64,000 nt of DNA from Paenibacillus silvae (GCF_014639235.1 NZ_BMFU01000005.1:87189-151188), one strand, 5' to 3'. Counted from the first letter of the stretch, positions 50,615 through 58,713 are shown. The notes: generated from the sequence alone by a model not told the origin. A program made the numbers and translations.

Positions 50615-52240
50615 TTATCTGGCACTGGAGCCTTTGCGTATTCTGCGGCTGCGTGTCTTTCTCCCGGGGGAACGTCTGCGTGCGGACCTCTTCGGAGCAT
50701 CGATACTTCGCCCTGCCGTTTTACGGGCCCTGACACTTTTCTTCCGGGCTCGAACACTCCGCTTCAGCTTTTTAAGCCCGCGCCGGACGGCTAAAATGCC
50801 TTTCTTGCGACGGCGCTTTCTCGCTTGGCCTTCGAGCTGGATCCGCTCCTCTGCCTTGTGAGGCTGTATGCCTCCACCATCATGAAGCGCTACCGCTACT
50901 GGAGGCAGCGAGGAACGAGGAAGAAGCTGCACAATGCTCTCCGGAAACAACCGCGCCTTGACAAGCGACGGGTCGGGTGACAGCACCGTGCGCAAACCGC
51001 CCTCTCCCCATGTCAAGACAGGGCCGTTCGGCGGCTGGATATATTTGAACCATCCGGGAAAACGCAATAACCACTGTGTGACCATCGTATGCAGCTTCAC
51101 TCGGTAGGTTTCAATACCGTACAGCTTTTCCGCTTCTGTCCGGTTGCGCCATCCGGTATCCGAAGCCAGCTCCGAATCATTCAACAGCGTCATTGCGAGC
51201 GTGACGAGCGCTTCACTATCCCCCGGCGGGGCCAAAAACGCACTGCTGCCCACGGATTCCATCAATTCCTTGAGACCACCTTGGGCGAAAGCAATGACGG
51301 GTTTGGCAAAATAAAGCCCCTCCAGTGCTGTCATGCCAAAGCCTTCCTTCACCATGCTCGGGATAACCACGATATCCATCGCGGTGTAGGCCAGAGACAC
51401 ATTTTCCTCAAATGTGGTGAAAATAAAGCGTTTTGCATACCCGGAACGTTTTACTCTGGACGCACACTCGTCATAATACTTTTTGTCCGAAGGTGCGCCG
51501 ATCACCCAGAAGCGACAACGAGGCTGTGTCTCACACAATCGCAGTGCCATATCTACAAAGGGCTTCAAACCCTTGGCATCATATATAAAGGAAGAAATAT
51601 AACCGATGCAGGTATGCGTGTCTTTAAGGCCAAGCTGCTTGCGTTTGCGCTCACGCAGATGCAGCCAGCGGTCCGGGGCAGGCAGAGACGGTTCCCATGT
51701 CGGAGAAATAACCGTAACCCTGTCACTCATCCCCGCCTGTTTGAAGGGCGCCGCTGCCGTCTCTGAAATGCCAACAATCCAGTCTGCGTAACGGCCGATC
51801 ATCTGAATCGCCTCGGCTGTATGCTCAGTCGTCTGAATAATCTCGGTAATTTTCCAGATAACGGGGATGCCTAACGATTTTGCCGCCACGGCAGGCATCA
51901 CATTCACGCAGGTATTCGTCAAAATAATATCCGGCTCGTAGCGCTTAAACAGTGAAATTGCATCTTGAAATGCTGGCGTATGCCGCAAATTTTCCGCATC
52001 CTGCGCAATGCCCTGATAAGGAGTGTACACACCGTGAAGCATCGGCAGATTACATATATGAACATGTACACCGTACCTTCGTGCAAACCCGGTAAGCTTC
52101 CCTTCCTGCGGTGCAACGAGCACACATTCAAAGATCGAATCAATCTCTTTCATAAAATGAAGCAGCAGCTTCTCCGCCCCGGTAATACTGCGAGTGTTGC
52201 ATACATGTGAAAACAACAACAGCTTTGGTTTCATTGCCAT
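50615..52240 (-). CDS. GT4-type glycosyltransferase with a very basic C-terminal tail
   Basis: From the ATG at 52240 the protein has 541 residues; an ATG at 52234 and a GTG at 52291 are alternatives. The GT-B core runs to about 430: KPKLLLFSHVCNTRSITGAE, CIGYISSFIYDAKGLKPFVD, VIPSMVKEGFGMTALEGLYF with the nucleotide-sugar Glu pair. The last 70 residues are almost all Arg, Lys, Ser and Ala (ARKRRRKKGILAVRRGLKKL, RARKKSVRARKTAGR), unlike ordinary GT4s. A similar basic region occurs in the 112-residue protein encoded at 54846 and at the start of both CgeB proteins. The tail may bind an acidic glycan or coat surface. A 17-codon open frame with a good ribosome site overlaps the start. Confidence 0.85.
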   Translation of the reverse strand: MAMKPKLLLFSHVCNTRSITGAEKLLLHFMKEIDSIFECVLVAPQEGKLTGFARRYGVHVHICNLPMLHGVYTPYQGIAQDAENLRHTPAFQDAISLFKRYEPDIILTNTCVNVMPAVAAKSLGIPVIWKITEIIQTTEHTAEAIQMIGRYADWIVGISETAAAPFKQAGMSDRVTVISPTWEPSLPAPDRWLHLRERKRKQLGLKDTHTCIGYISSFIYDAKGLKPFVDMALRLCETQPRCRFWVIGAPSDKKYYDECASRVKRSGYAKRFIFTTFEENVSLAYTAMDIVVIPSMVKEGFGMTALEGLYFAKPVIAFAQGGLKELMESVGSSAFLAPPGDSEALVTLAMTLLNDSELASDTGWRNRTEAEKLYGIETYRVKLHTMVTQWLLRFPGWFKYIQPPNGPVLTWGEGGLRTVLSPDPSLVKARLFPESIVQLLPRSSLPPVAVALHDGGGIQPHKAEERIQLEGQARKRRRKKGILAVRRGLKKLKRSVRARKKSVRARKTAGRSIDAPKRSARRRSPGRKTRSRRIRKGSSAR

Positions 52241-52284
52241 GGCCGCACACGGACCCTGTATACAGACAAGCCGATACAGGGCAC
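52231..52284 (-). other. Possible 17-codon leader peptide ahead of the basic-tail GT4
   Basis: A GTG at 52284 is 8 bases after GGAGG and opens 17 codons that end in a TGA overlapping the ATG at 52234 (ATGA). This would couple translation to the glycosyltransferase and explain why that start lacks its own ribosome site. It could be chance. Confidence 0.3.
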
Positions 52285-52309
52285 TGTGCACACCTCCTCC
52301 TGGCCGAGA

Positions 52310-53449
52310 TTAAGGGAATATAATGCTCAACATTTCGTTTATACGTCTGCCATACGTGTGATCCTTCAGCGTCCGCTCCAGTCCCCGCAGAGCAATTTCG
52401 CGCCGCTCCTTCTCATGTGCAAGGTAATACTCCACCTTCTCCATCATCTCCTGTGGTGAAGAATACGTCTCGATCTCCACGCCCGGTTTGTAGAAACGAG
52501 CCAGATCATCCCGTGCATCGGTCAGCTGCAATGTCGTGCTCGCAGCAATTTCAAATGTTCTCGGGTTCGGCGAAGCCGGTGGAATTTTGACCTGGTTGTT
52601 GTTGACTGAATCATCCTCATGGGAACGGTGCAGGTTAATCACAATTTTGGTGCCATTGTAAACATCATTCGTTTCTTGTGGACTCATCCAGCGGCCCAGC
52701 TCAATCTTCTCTCCATAGGCTGTATAGTCTGGCAGACGGTCCCACCAGATGCCGTTAAATACCGTGTTGTGTGACATCAGCTGCGGCATGATCGGGTTGA
52801 AGAAATACACGCGGTTCCAGTAGGCAGAGCCGATAAAGCTGACATCCCGTTTCAGCGGGGAAGGGGTAGTAATCGGGAAGTAATGGTTGGTAAAGGCTGC
52901 AAAAGGCATATAATGCACGGACGCACAGCCATGCTGGCGGTATAATTCCACACAGTTCAGTTCCAGTGTGAACACATGGTCGAAATGCTTCACCATCTCC
53001 AGCGTCATATCGGTATAATACGGGTCATCCGTCAGCCAGATTGCCGTCTGAATTCCGGCTTGACGTATCGCATCAATATGCTCGATCGGGATATCCATGC
53101 CATCCAGCACAAGCACCAGATCAGGACGTGTTTCCAGCGCAACCTGAGATACCGGCTGACGTGGATCAGATAATGTCACCTGGGCCACCATGCCCTGCAG
53201 TGTAGTCATGATCGCTTCATCAATGGGGGAGTATGGGAAGCCTTTCCCCGAAGAAACGTACAGCACGTGAAGCTGCCGGAAGGGCAGCGGCTCTTGTGCA
53301 CAATTCACAATATAGTTGGCACGGCCGCGCAGGTATCCTTCTTCCTTACCTGCATCAAATCCGGCCCGCTGCCCGTTTTTGCGTGCCTGATCGGCCAGGC
53401 TGAGTACAGGTGCATGAAGCTTTCTCGTTTTACGGTGTTTGAGAGACAT
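52310..53449 (-). CDS. CgeB family protein, spore surface glycosylation
   Basis: The ATG at 53449 follows AAAGGAG at 7 bases, giving 379 residues. The first 45 residues are basic (SLKHRKTRKLHAP) and contain a Gly-x-x-x-Gly motif (RAGFDAGKEEGYLRGRA). The rest has the CgeB layout: TAIWLTDDPYYTDMTLEMVK, DHVFTLELNCVELYRQHGCA, FIGSAYWNRVYFF and TFEIAASTTLQLTDARDDLA. CgeB of B. subtilis is a crust-associated glycosyltransferase-like protein expressed late under SigK and GerE. A tandem paralogue is encoded at 53513. The N-terminal extension is not part of the usual CgeB core. Confidence 0.88.
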   Translation of the reverse strand: MSLKHRKTRKLHAPVLSLADQARKNGQRAGFDAGKEEGYLRGRANYIVNCAQEPLPFRQLHVLYVSSGKGFPYSPIDEAIMTTLQGMVAQVTLSDPRQPVSQVALETRPDLVLVLDGMDIPIEHIDAIRQAGIQTAIWLTDDPYYTDMTLEMVKHFDHVFTLELNCVELYRQHGCASVHYMPFAAFTNHYFPITTPSPLKRDVSFIGSAYWNRVYFFNPIMPQLMSHNTVFNGIWWDRLPDYTAYGEKIELGRWMSPQETNDVYNGTKIVINLHRSHEDDSVNNNQVKIPPASPNPRTFEIAASTTLQLTDARDDLARFYKPGVEIETYSSPQEMMEKVEYYLAHEKERREIALRGLERTLKDHTYGRRINEMLSIIFP

Positions 53450-53512
53450 ACTGCCACTCCTTTTTATTTGGGATAAAGTGTTTCCGGTTTCCTCCTTCAA
53501 GCAGAAGGAAAG

Positions 53513-54607
53513 CTACAAATGTCCTAACAACTCGGCCATTCGGCGGTTAAACGTATGACGATTGAGCGTTGTGAGCAAGCCACGCCAAGCCATAGCCTGT
53601 CGTTCCTCCTCATGATGCAGATAATGCTGGATTTTGCGCTGCAGCTCTGCCGCTGTCGTGAAGGTTTCAATGTCATACCCGGGACGGTAATAGCGGGGCA
53701 GATCTCCGCGAGTATCCGTAATCTGCATCGTGCCGCACGCGCTGATCTCATAAGTGCGTGGATTGATCGAGTTCCCCTCCAGCTGGTGCGTGTTACGATT
53801 GTCCTCCCCGTTCTCACAGGTTCTGTGTACATTAATGACAATCTTCGCTCCGTTGTAATAATCCACCGTTGCCGCCGGATCAATCCATCCTTCGTGGATG
53901 AACTGCCCCAGCACATCCAGCCGGGCCAGCCGGCTCCACTGACTTCCGGCAATAAACACTTTTTTATCTGCCAGATAAGGAGCGAGCTGATTGAAAAGGT
54001 CAATCCGGTTCCAGAAACCAGTGCCGATAAAACAGATATCGTACTGATGCTGCGGCTCTGTACGACGCGGATGAAACATGCCCGGATTTACAGCCAGCGG
54101 CATATAAATGACACATTGTGCTCCTTTGTCTCTGTAGAAAGAAACGGCTGCCTCCTCATGTGTAAATACAATGTCATAATGCTGACAGATGGATGCGGTG
54201 TCCTCTGTAAAGTAAGGGTCATCGACAAACCATATCGCTGTCCGTATCCCCAGCTCACGGATTCCTCTTACCTGTTCCAGGTGATTCTCGGGAAACACAT
54301 GCAGACCGTTCATCACCAGAACAACATCCGGCCGATGCTGACCGGCTTCCTGCAGCATCGCTGCTGGCGATCCAACAACGCATTCCCGAACGGACTGCTG
54401 CAGTGCCGAGATGACACCCTCATCAATAGCATCGAAACCCTGTGGGATATACAGCACCTTCATGTCCCGCGGGGCTGGCACATATGGCTGTACCCGCTCC
54501 ATGATGGCCTGACAGCCGCCAAACCTGCGGCCTTCTGCATATCCGCCGCGGTAGGCCGCCTCCGCTTCCGTCAGCGGGCGGTGTCTTCGTTTTGCCACAT
54601 TCTTCAC
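53513..54607 (-). CDS. CgeB family protein, tandem paralogue
   Basis: A GTG at 54607 (7 bases after GAAGGA) gives 364 residues; TTG 54622 and GTG 54598 are alternatives. It has a basic start (VAKRRHRPLTEAE), a GY motif (YRGGYAEGRRFGG), then TAIWFVDDPYFTEDTASICQ, DIVFTHEEAAVSFYRDKGAQ, FIGTGFWNRIDLF and YEISACGTMQITDTRGDLPR, matching the neighbouring CgeB protein position for position. The pair is an older duplication. Both lie in the operon between the small helical proteins and the GT4. Confidence 0.88.
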   Translation of the reverse strand: MKNVAKRRHRPLTEAEAAYRGGYAEGRRFGGCQAIMERVQPYVPAPRDMKVLYIPQGFDAIDEGVISALQQSVRECVVGSPAAMLQEAGQHRPDVVLVMNGLHVFPENHLEQVRGIRELGIRTAIWFVDDPYFTEDTASICQHYDIVFTHEEAAVSFYRDKGAQCVIYMPLAVNPGMFHPRRTEPQHQYDICFIGTGFWNRIDLFNQLAPYLADKKVFIAGSQWSRLARLDVLGQFIHEGWIDPAATVDYYNGAKIVINVHRTCENGEDNRNTHQLEGNSINPRTYEISACGTMQITDTRGDLPRYYRPGYDIETFTTAAELQRKIQHYLHHEEERQAMAWRGLLTTLNRHTFNRRMAELLGHL

Positions 54608-54845
54608 CCTGTCTTCCTTCAAGGAGATCCCTTTTCGGACTCTCCACGAGATTGGTCTTCCCTCTAAAGGATATGCCCCGGGGTCAGATGCATCATGGAC
54701 GGGTGTCCTGCAAGGCGCAAAATTGGCGTCTGCCCTCCATGTCCGCCTGCACGGGCATGTCCGCTGCAGCGGTTATGTAAATAACCCGGAGGAATTGTCC
54801 CCCGGGTTGTTGCCATACCTGTAAGTTAGTCCTTCAATGCCTGCA

Positions 54846-55184
54846 TTACTGTGCCTTGTAAGCCAATTGGTGTCCGTCCTCGAAACCCTTGGCGAAACCC
54901 GCATTGAAGCCTTCGTTGTATGCTTCGTTGTATCCTTGACTGTATGCGTTGTCGGGGTTTGGATCGGTAGGGGTGGTCGGGACGACAGGTTGAACGGCCT
55001 TCACATTGCGATGCCGCCGCACCGTGCGTTTCTTTTTTTTCAGCCACGCACTGCGTCCTTTGCCTGTACGTTTATGAACGACACGTTTTGATTTCAGCGC
55101 GCGCAGCTTGCGGATTTTGCGCAGCCGGGCGCCACGAGCGACCAAAGCACGTTTTGTTTTCAGCCTGGACTTCTTCTTTAACAT
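54846..55184 (-). CDS. Small basic protein with C-terminal GY/GF repeats
   Basis: The ATG at 55184 is 9 bases after AGGAGG, giving 112 residues; the long open frame upstream is the overlap with the next gene. Residues 1-70 are extremely basic (LKKKSRLKTKRALVARGARL, WLKKKKRTVRRHRNV). A Pro/Thr/Asp hinge follows, then repeated GYNEAYNEGFNAGFAKGFED. The same Gly-aromatic spacing appears near the N-termini of the two CgeB proteins. It could be a glycosylation acceptor or scaffold on the spore surface. I know no named family. Confidence 0.75.
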   Translation of the reverse strand: MLKKKSRLKTKRALVARGARLRKIRKLRALKSKRVVHKRTGKGRSAWLKKKKRTVRRHRNVKAVQPVVPTTPTDPNPDNAYSQGYNEAYNEGFNAGFAKGFEDGHQLAYKAQ

Positions 55185-55185
55185 A

Positions 55186-55485
55186 TCAGCATTCCTCCTG
55201 TAGGTCCCCGGCGGCACGGATGACACACGCGGGGTCTTTGAGCCAAGGCAGACCCGGCTCACCATAACGAATTCGGGAGAGCCTGACGCCTGTGACCATA
55301 CGAGACATCTCTTCCTGATAGCGACTAAGCAGACGTATATTCTCGGCAAGACTGCGAGCAGATACCTCCGAATGAGACGATACACTGGCTACACTGTCCA
55401 GAATACGGGCCAGGGCCTGCTGACTGTGGGCAATGGATTCAATGAGCGCCAGTTTGACCTCCTGCTCACGCTGCAAGAGACTCAT
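55186..55485 (-). CDS. Small helical protein C of the spore-glycan operon
   Basis: The ATG overlaps the upstream stop (ATGA); 99 residues. It is predicted to be mainly helical, with VKLALIESIAHSQQALARIL followed by LAENIRLLSRYQEEMSRMV. The IxxIAHSxQxxARxLD pattern is shared with the 95-residue protein encoded at 55844. No signal, helix-turn-helix or membrane segment is visible. It is the third of three related small proteins at the front of the operon. Confidence 0.75.
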   Translation of the reverse strand: MSLLQREQEVKLALIESIAHSQQALARILDSVASVSSHSEVSARSLAENIRLLSRYQEEMSRMVTGVRLSRIRYGEPGLPWLKDPACVIRAAGDLQEEC

Positions 55486-55820
55486 TTTCCCATATCCCCG
55501 AGATCCATGCCGCCAAACATGCCCCCGTCCATGCCGCTATCTTCGCTGTCATTCTGAACCATAACCGCTTTAAGATTGTTGCATAACCCCGTTTCCATGC
55601 GGGTTAAGCCTTCCAGCAGCTCCACCAGCTGCTCATGCATTTTCAGCGGTTCGCCAACCTGATCGCTATGGGTCAAAAAGCTGTCCCCGTTCAGATGATT
55701 CAGCGTCCAGTTTCGCACCTTCTCCGCCTCAATCGCCTTCGCCTCCAGAATCAGCGCAATGTTCCACTGCATTTTGGCTGCTGCATCCAGCATCAGAATA
55801 AGGCTTTGTTCTCTGCTCAT
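55482..55820 (-). CDS. Small helical protein B with Gly/Met/Asp-rich tail
   Basis: This 112-residue protein starts at an ATG after GGCGGGTGA. Helix one (LILMLDAAAKMQWNIALILE) aligns loosely with the IAHSxQxIARxLD helix of its neighbours, and LVELLEGLTRMETGLCNNLK with their second helix. The C-terminus is acidic and rich in Met and Gly (MDGGMFGGMDLGDMGK). It is coupled to the next gene by an ATGA overlap. I do not recognise a family. Confidence 0.75.
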   Translation of the reverse strand: MSREQSLILMLDAAAKMQWNIALILEAKAIEAEKVRNWTLNHLNGDSFLTHSDQVGEPLKMHEQLVELLEGLTRMETGLCNNLKAVMVQNDSEDSGMDGGMFGGMDLGDMGK

Positions 55821-55843
55821 GTTTCATCACCCGCCTTCCGGGC

Positions 55844-56131
55844 TTATTCTTCCTCCTGCACTGCAATCTCCCGCATGACCTGGGTCAGCGTCTCGGCCAC
55901 AGCTTCTTCCAGGTCAGCCAGCCCCCCCAGGTAGGAGATGATGCTTTTGTTTATCTGTCCCGAGCTGTCCAGCAGCCCCTCAACCCCGTCCAGCTCCGGC
56001 TCGATATCGGGCAAATGATGGATAATTTCCGACATGCGTACAGCAACCTGACGTTTGGCATCCAATACCCTTGCGATCTGCTGATGGGAATGGGCGATAT
56101 GTGTAATAATTTCATCAATTTTGCTCTGCAT
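55844..56131 (-). CDS. Small helical protein A, first gene of the spore-glycan operon
   Basis: The ATG is 5 bases after AAAGGAGGAG, giving 95 residues. Two helices dominate: IDEIITHIAHSHQQIARVLD and LGGLADLEEAVAETLTQVMR. It resembles the 99-residue protein encoded two genes downstream. As the promoter-proximal gene, with the best ribosome site of the operon, it is probably the most abundant product, which suits a structural role on the spore. Function is unknown. Confidence 0.8.
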   Translation of the reverse strand: MQSKIDEIITHIAHSHQQIARVLDAKRQVAVRMSEIIHHLPDIEPELDGVEGLLDSSGQINKSIISYLGGLADLEEAVAETLTQVMREIAVQEEE

Positions 56132-56201
56132 GGTGCTCCTCCTTTCGGGTCAAGGCCTGCTTCCCCACAGAAAAAACCGGCCTATCAGCATTTGCCTGTT
56201 A

Positions 56202-56229
56202 CAACATATGCCGGGCCGGGATCGTCAGT
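56202..56229 (-). promoter_or_regulatory. SigK-like promoter of the spore-glycan operon
   Basis: On the minus strand, AC (plus 56228-56229), 17 bases, CATATGTTG (plus 56202-56210) fits AC-N16/17-CATANNNTA with the same last-base deviation as the gerE promoter candidate. It lies about 70 bp upstream of the first start codon. The sequence around it, GGCATATGTTGTAACAGG, nearly recurs upstream of the 42082 gene (GGCATATGTTGTATACAGG). Confidence 0.5.
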
Positions 56230-56231
56230 TA

Positions 56232-56422
56232 CTACAGCTTGCGCCTATATCGTGAAATGAAATAACACCATTCCGCAGCGTACCGACTGAGAAATTGCCG
56301 GGCGCGTTCCTGCTGCGGTCTGCTGAATACATCCTCCGTCGCCCCTTCCTCCACAATACTGTCTGCGCCTCACCAACAAGCTCTGGATGATGAGCCGATG
56401 TCGGTTCATCGAGTAGGATGAG
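56232..56422 (-). pseudogene. Relic of a polar amino-acid ABC transporter ATPase (GlnQ type)
   Basis: Reading leftward from 56422, one frame gives LILLDEPTSAHHPELVGE, the Walker B and D-loop region with the LDP of the D-loop changed to HHP. Then a shifted frame gives SIVEEGATEDVFSRPQQERA and RQFLSRY, the C-terminal end of the same family, stopping at a TAG (56234-56232). Around 45-50 codons, including the switch His, are missing between the two parts. The rest of the gene is gone. It sits just upstream of the promoter of the glycan operon. I see nothing else between 56132 and 56445. Confidence 0.8.
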
Positions 56423-56444
56423 CTAGGCTAGAGGTATTCTGCAA

Positions 56445-56481
56445 GCAAAAAAGCCATCCCCTCAATATGAGGAGCATGGCT
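56445..56481 (-). terminator. Rho-independent terminator
   Basis: AGCCATCCCCTCA (56452-56464) pairs with TGAGGAGCATGGCT (56468-56481) with one mismatch region; the minus-strand side runs into six T. It ends the transcript of the 56545-56877 gene. Confidence 0.8.
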
Positions 56482-56544
56482 CTGTTTCGTGTATTATCCA
56501 GTTTCTGTCGTTTGTCATCTATTCGTGAATCATAGGAGCAGTGT

Positions 56545-56877
56545 CTATCTTCGGCTGGCCCATTTGATTTTACGTGCCACTTCCACCCGCTGCAGTTGTA
56601 ACACGCCGATTCGCTCTTCAAACTTTTTGCGTTCATCCACCGAATGCGCGGCATGAATCTGATGACATAGACCTGTCAATTTGCTATTGATGTAATCGAA
56701 TCTCATCCACAATTCTTCTTCGGGCGTATGCTGCTGCTCCGGTGCAATTTGAAATATTTTGAGCTGCTGGATAAGGGACTGGCGCCATTCCTGATCTTGA
56801 ATTTGGATGGCAAAATGCAAAAGATCCAGATAATCATCGATTTGCAACGATATGTCGCAATCAGGTTTAGTGTTCAT
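56545..56877 (-). CDS. Hypothetical helical protein, 110 residues
   Basis: The ATG follows AAGGAGAG. The protein is mainly helical and charged (LDLLHFAIQIQDQEWRQSLI, DERKKFEERIGVLQLQRVEV), ending in a basic KIKWASRR. The ERIGVLQLQRVEVARKIKWA end looks like an amphipathic helix suited to dimerisation. It has no signal peptide or HTH. I do not recognise the family. It is a single-gene unit with its own terminator. Confidence 0.65.
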   Translation of the reverse strand: MNTKPDCDISLQIDDYLDLLHFAIQIQDQEWRQSLIQQLKIFQIAPEQQHTPEEELWMRFDYINSKLTGLCHQIHAAHSVDERKKFEERIGVLQLQRVEVARKIKWASRR

Positions 56878-57067
56878 CGTCGTCTCTCCTTATTTCAATG
56901 CTTGGCTGGAATCAGTTACCTCCTATTTTACAGGAACAAGCCCCCTGAAAGCGAGTACTGAACAGCAGAAATTTGGAAAAAAATTTGTTTTTTTTCCGCG
57001 AAAAGGGCTTTACTTTTCCAATATGATCAATTTCATTGCACCTGAGGACATATGTCTTGTAATTCAT

Positions 57068-57107
57068 AAGAAAAACCCGCCATTGGAGAACAGTTCTCCA
57101 AGCGGGT
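57068..57107 (-). terminator. Strong terminator of the modAB operon
   Basis: AACCCGC (57073-57079), then TTGGAGAAC/AGTTCTCCAA, then GCGGGTT (57101-57107) form a long stem. The minus-strand side continues into TTTTTC. It lies 11 bp past the modB stop. Confidence 0.85.
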
Positions 57108-57118
57108 TACAGGCAAAT

Positions 57119-57808
57119 CTATGATGATTTTTGGTAATCACGCTGCTGTCTCGTCATCAGTAACATCAGAAATGAAATGATAATAATGGAAATGGTCCAG
57201 GCCCAGGCCATGGTCTGATTTCCTGAATCGACAGCTACATATATAGCCGTGGGTACGGTCTGTGTTTTGCCAGGAATGTTGCCCGCAATCATCAAGGTTG
57301 CACCGAATTCACCCAGAGCGCGAGCAAAGCCCAGAATAAATGCGGTCATCAGTGCTCTGCCTGCAAGCGGCAGCGTAATGTATCGGAATACCTGCCACTC
57401 ATTCGCTCCGATAGAGCGTCCTGCATCTTCCAGGTCCCGATCGACCCCGTTAAAGCCGGATTTCATCGTCTGGTACACCAGAGGAAAGGCCACCACTATC
57501 GAAGCAATTACAGCTGCCCACCACGAGAAAATGACTGGAGCCGAGAAGATCGCTTCGATCCAGCGACCGAGCAAACTTCTACGGCCCAGCAGCACCAACA
57601 GCAGGAAGCCAACGACTGTTGGTGGCAGAACAAGTGGAAGCATAAGCAGGGTCTCCAGAAACACTCTGCCTCGAAAGGAAGCACGGGACATTTTCCAGGC
57701 AACGGCCACGCCAATCAATAATGCAGCAATGCTGGATAGCAGCGCCACCTGCAGGGACAAGCGCACTGGTGACCAGAACATGGACCAGTCGATTGCATTT
57801 ATATTCAT
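57119..57808 (-). CDS. modB: Molybdate ABC transporter permease
   Basis: This 229-residue protein has five to six hydrophobic helices (LQVALLSSIAALLIGVAVAW, LLMLPLVLPPTVVGFLLLVL with the PPTVxG motif typical of ModB). The EAA loop is DLEDAGRSIGANEWQVFRYI, and LGFARALGEFGATLMIAGNI follows, the family signature. It overlaps modA by 4 bases. No modC follows: the strong terminator begins 11 bp downstream, so the ATPase must be encoded elsewhere or shared. Confidence 0.93.
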   Translation of the reverse strand: MNINAIDWSMFWSPVRLSLQVALLSSIAALLIGVAVAWKMSRASFRGRVFLETLLMLPLVLPPTVVGFLLLVLLGRRSLLGRWIEAIFSAPVIFSWWAAVIASIVVAFPLVYQTMKSGFNGVDRDLEDAGRSIGANEWQVFRYITLPLAGRALMTAFILGFARALGEFGATLMIAGNIPGKTQTVPTAIYVAVDSGNQTMAWAWTISIIIISFLMLLMTRQQRDYQKSS

Positions 57809-58692
57809 TGCGGGATCGTGAATCCGTATTTAGCGAAAATGTCCAGCACTTCCGGTGTTTGCAGATAGGCATAGAATTGTTCGGCCTCTGTACGGTGCTT
57901 CGTGTCCTCAATAATGCCAAGCGGATAGTTCGCCGGGGTATAACTGTTTTTGTCCACTTCAAATGCAATTTTCACCTGCTTGGAGGTCAGTGCATCGGTT
58001 TTGTACACAAAGCCTGCATCCGCATTGCCTGTTTCGACATACTGCAGCACCTGTCTGACGTCTTTCCCTTGCACAAGCTTTTTCTCAAGCTGATCCCACA
58101 GCTTCGCGTTGGTCAGAGCTTCTTTTGCATATGTTCCAGCGGGCACACTCTCGGGAATGCCAATGGCTACCGTTTTGATGGCGTCATTAGCCAGGTCCTT
58201 CTCACTGGTGACTGTACTTGTCCCATCTGCGGGCACGATGGCTACCAGTGAGTTTTGCAGCAGATTTTTCTGGTCTGTGGATGCGATCAGATGTTCATCG
58301 ACCAGAGCCTTCATATTTTTAGCTGAAGCCGATACAAAAATATCTGTGGGTGCTCCTTGCTCAATCTGCTGCTGCAGCGCACCCGAAGCCCCGAAGTTAA
58401 AATTCAGGCTGATGTTGGGATGTGCCTGTTCATAGCTGGTTTTGATCTCTGTCATGGCATCGGTCAGGCTTGCTGCCGCCGATATCGTTAGCTCGACTTT
58501 TTCCTTGGATTCTGACGTAGCTGGTGATGTACCCTCACCAGATGCTGCTGGTGTAGAGGCTGCAGTCTGGTTAGTCGCGGATGATGCATCCGGCTTCTCT
58601 GTTGCCGAACTGCCGTTTGCCCCGCAGCCTGCCAGCACAAGTGCGAGACTTAGTGATATAACTCCAAGTAAGGTTCCAGCTCTCTTGTTCAT
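57805..58692 (-). CDS. modA: Molybdate-binding lipoprotein
   Basis: The ATG follows GGGGGAG at 5 bases, giving 295 residues. The lipobox is LAGC (Cys about residue 23), followed by a long Ser/Thr/Ala/Glu linker to about residue 65. The ModA core begins VELTISAAASLTDAMTEIKT, with the oxyanion-binding Ser in SAAASL, then FNFGASGALQQQIEQGAPTD and VPAGTYAKEALTNAKLWDQL, and QYVETGNADAGFVYKTDA. It binds molybdate or tungstate outside the membrane and delivers it to ModB. Confidence 0.93.
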   Translation of the reverse strand: MNKRAGTLLGVISLSLALVLAGCGANGSSATEKPDASSATNQTAASTPAASGEGTSPATSESKEKVELTISAAASLTDAMTEIKTSYEQAHPNISLNFNFGASGALQQQIEQGAPTDIFVSASAKNMKALVDEHLIASTDQKNLLQNSLVAIVPADGTSTVTSEKDLANDAIKTVAIGIPESVPAGTYAKEALTNAKLWDQLEKKLVQGKDVRQVLQYVETGNADAGFVYKTDALTSKQVKIAFEVDKNSYTPANYPLGIIEDTKHRTEAEQFYAYLQTPEVLDIFAKYGFTIPQ

Positions 58693-58713
58693 TCATTCTC
58701 CCCCAAAGTTATG

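Noticed and set aside
53555..54667. Plus-strand 370-codon frame opposite the second CgeB gene
   Set aside because: No ribosome site or family match. The minus strand has conserved CgeB motifs paralogous to the neighbouring gene.
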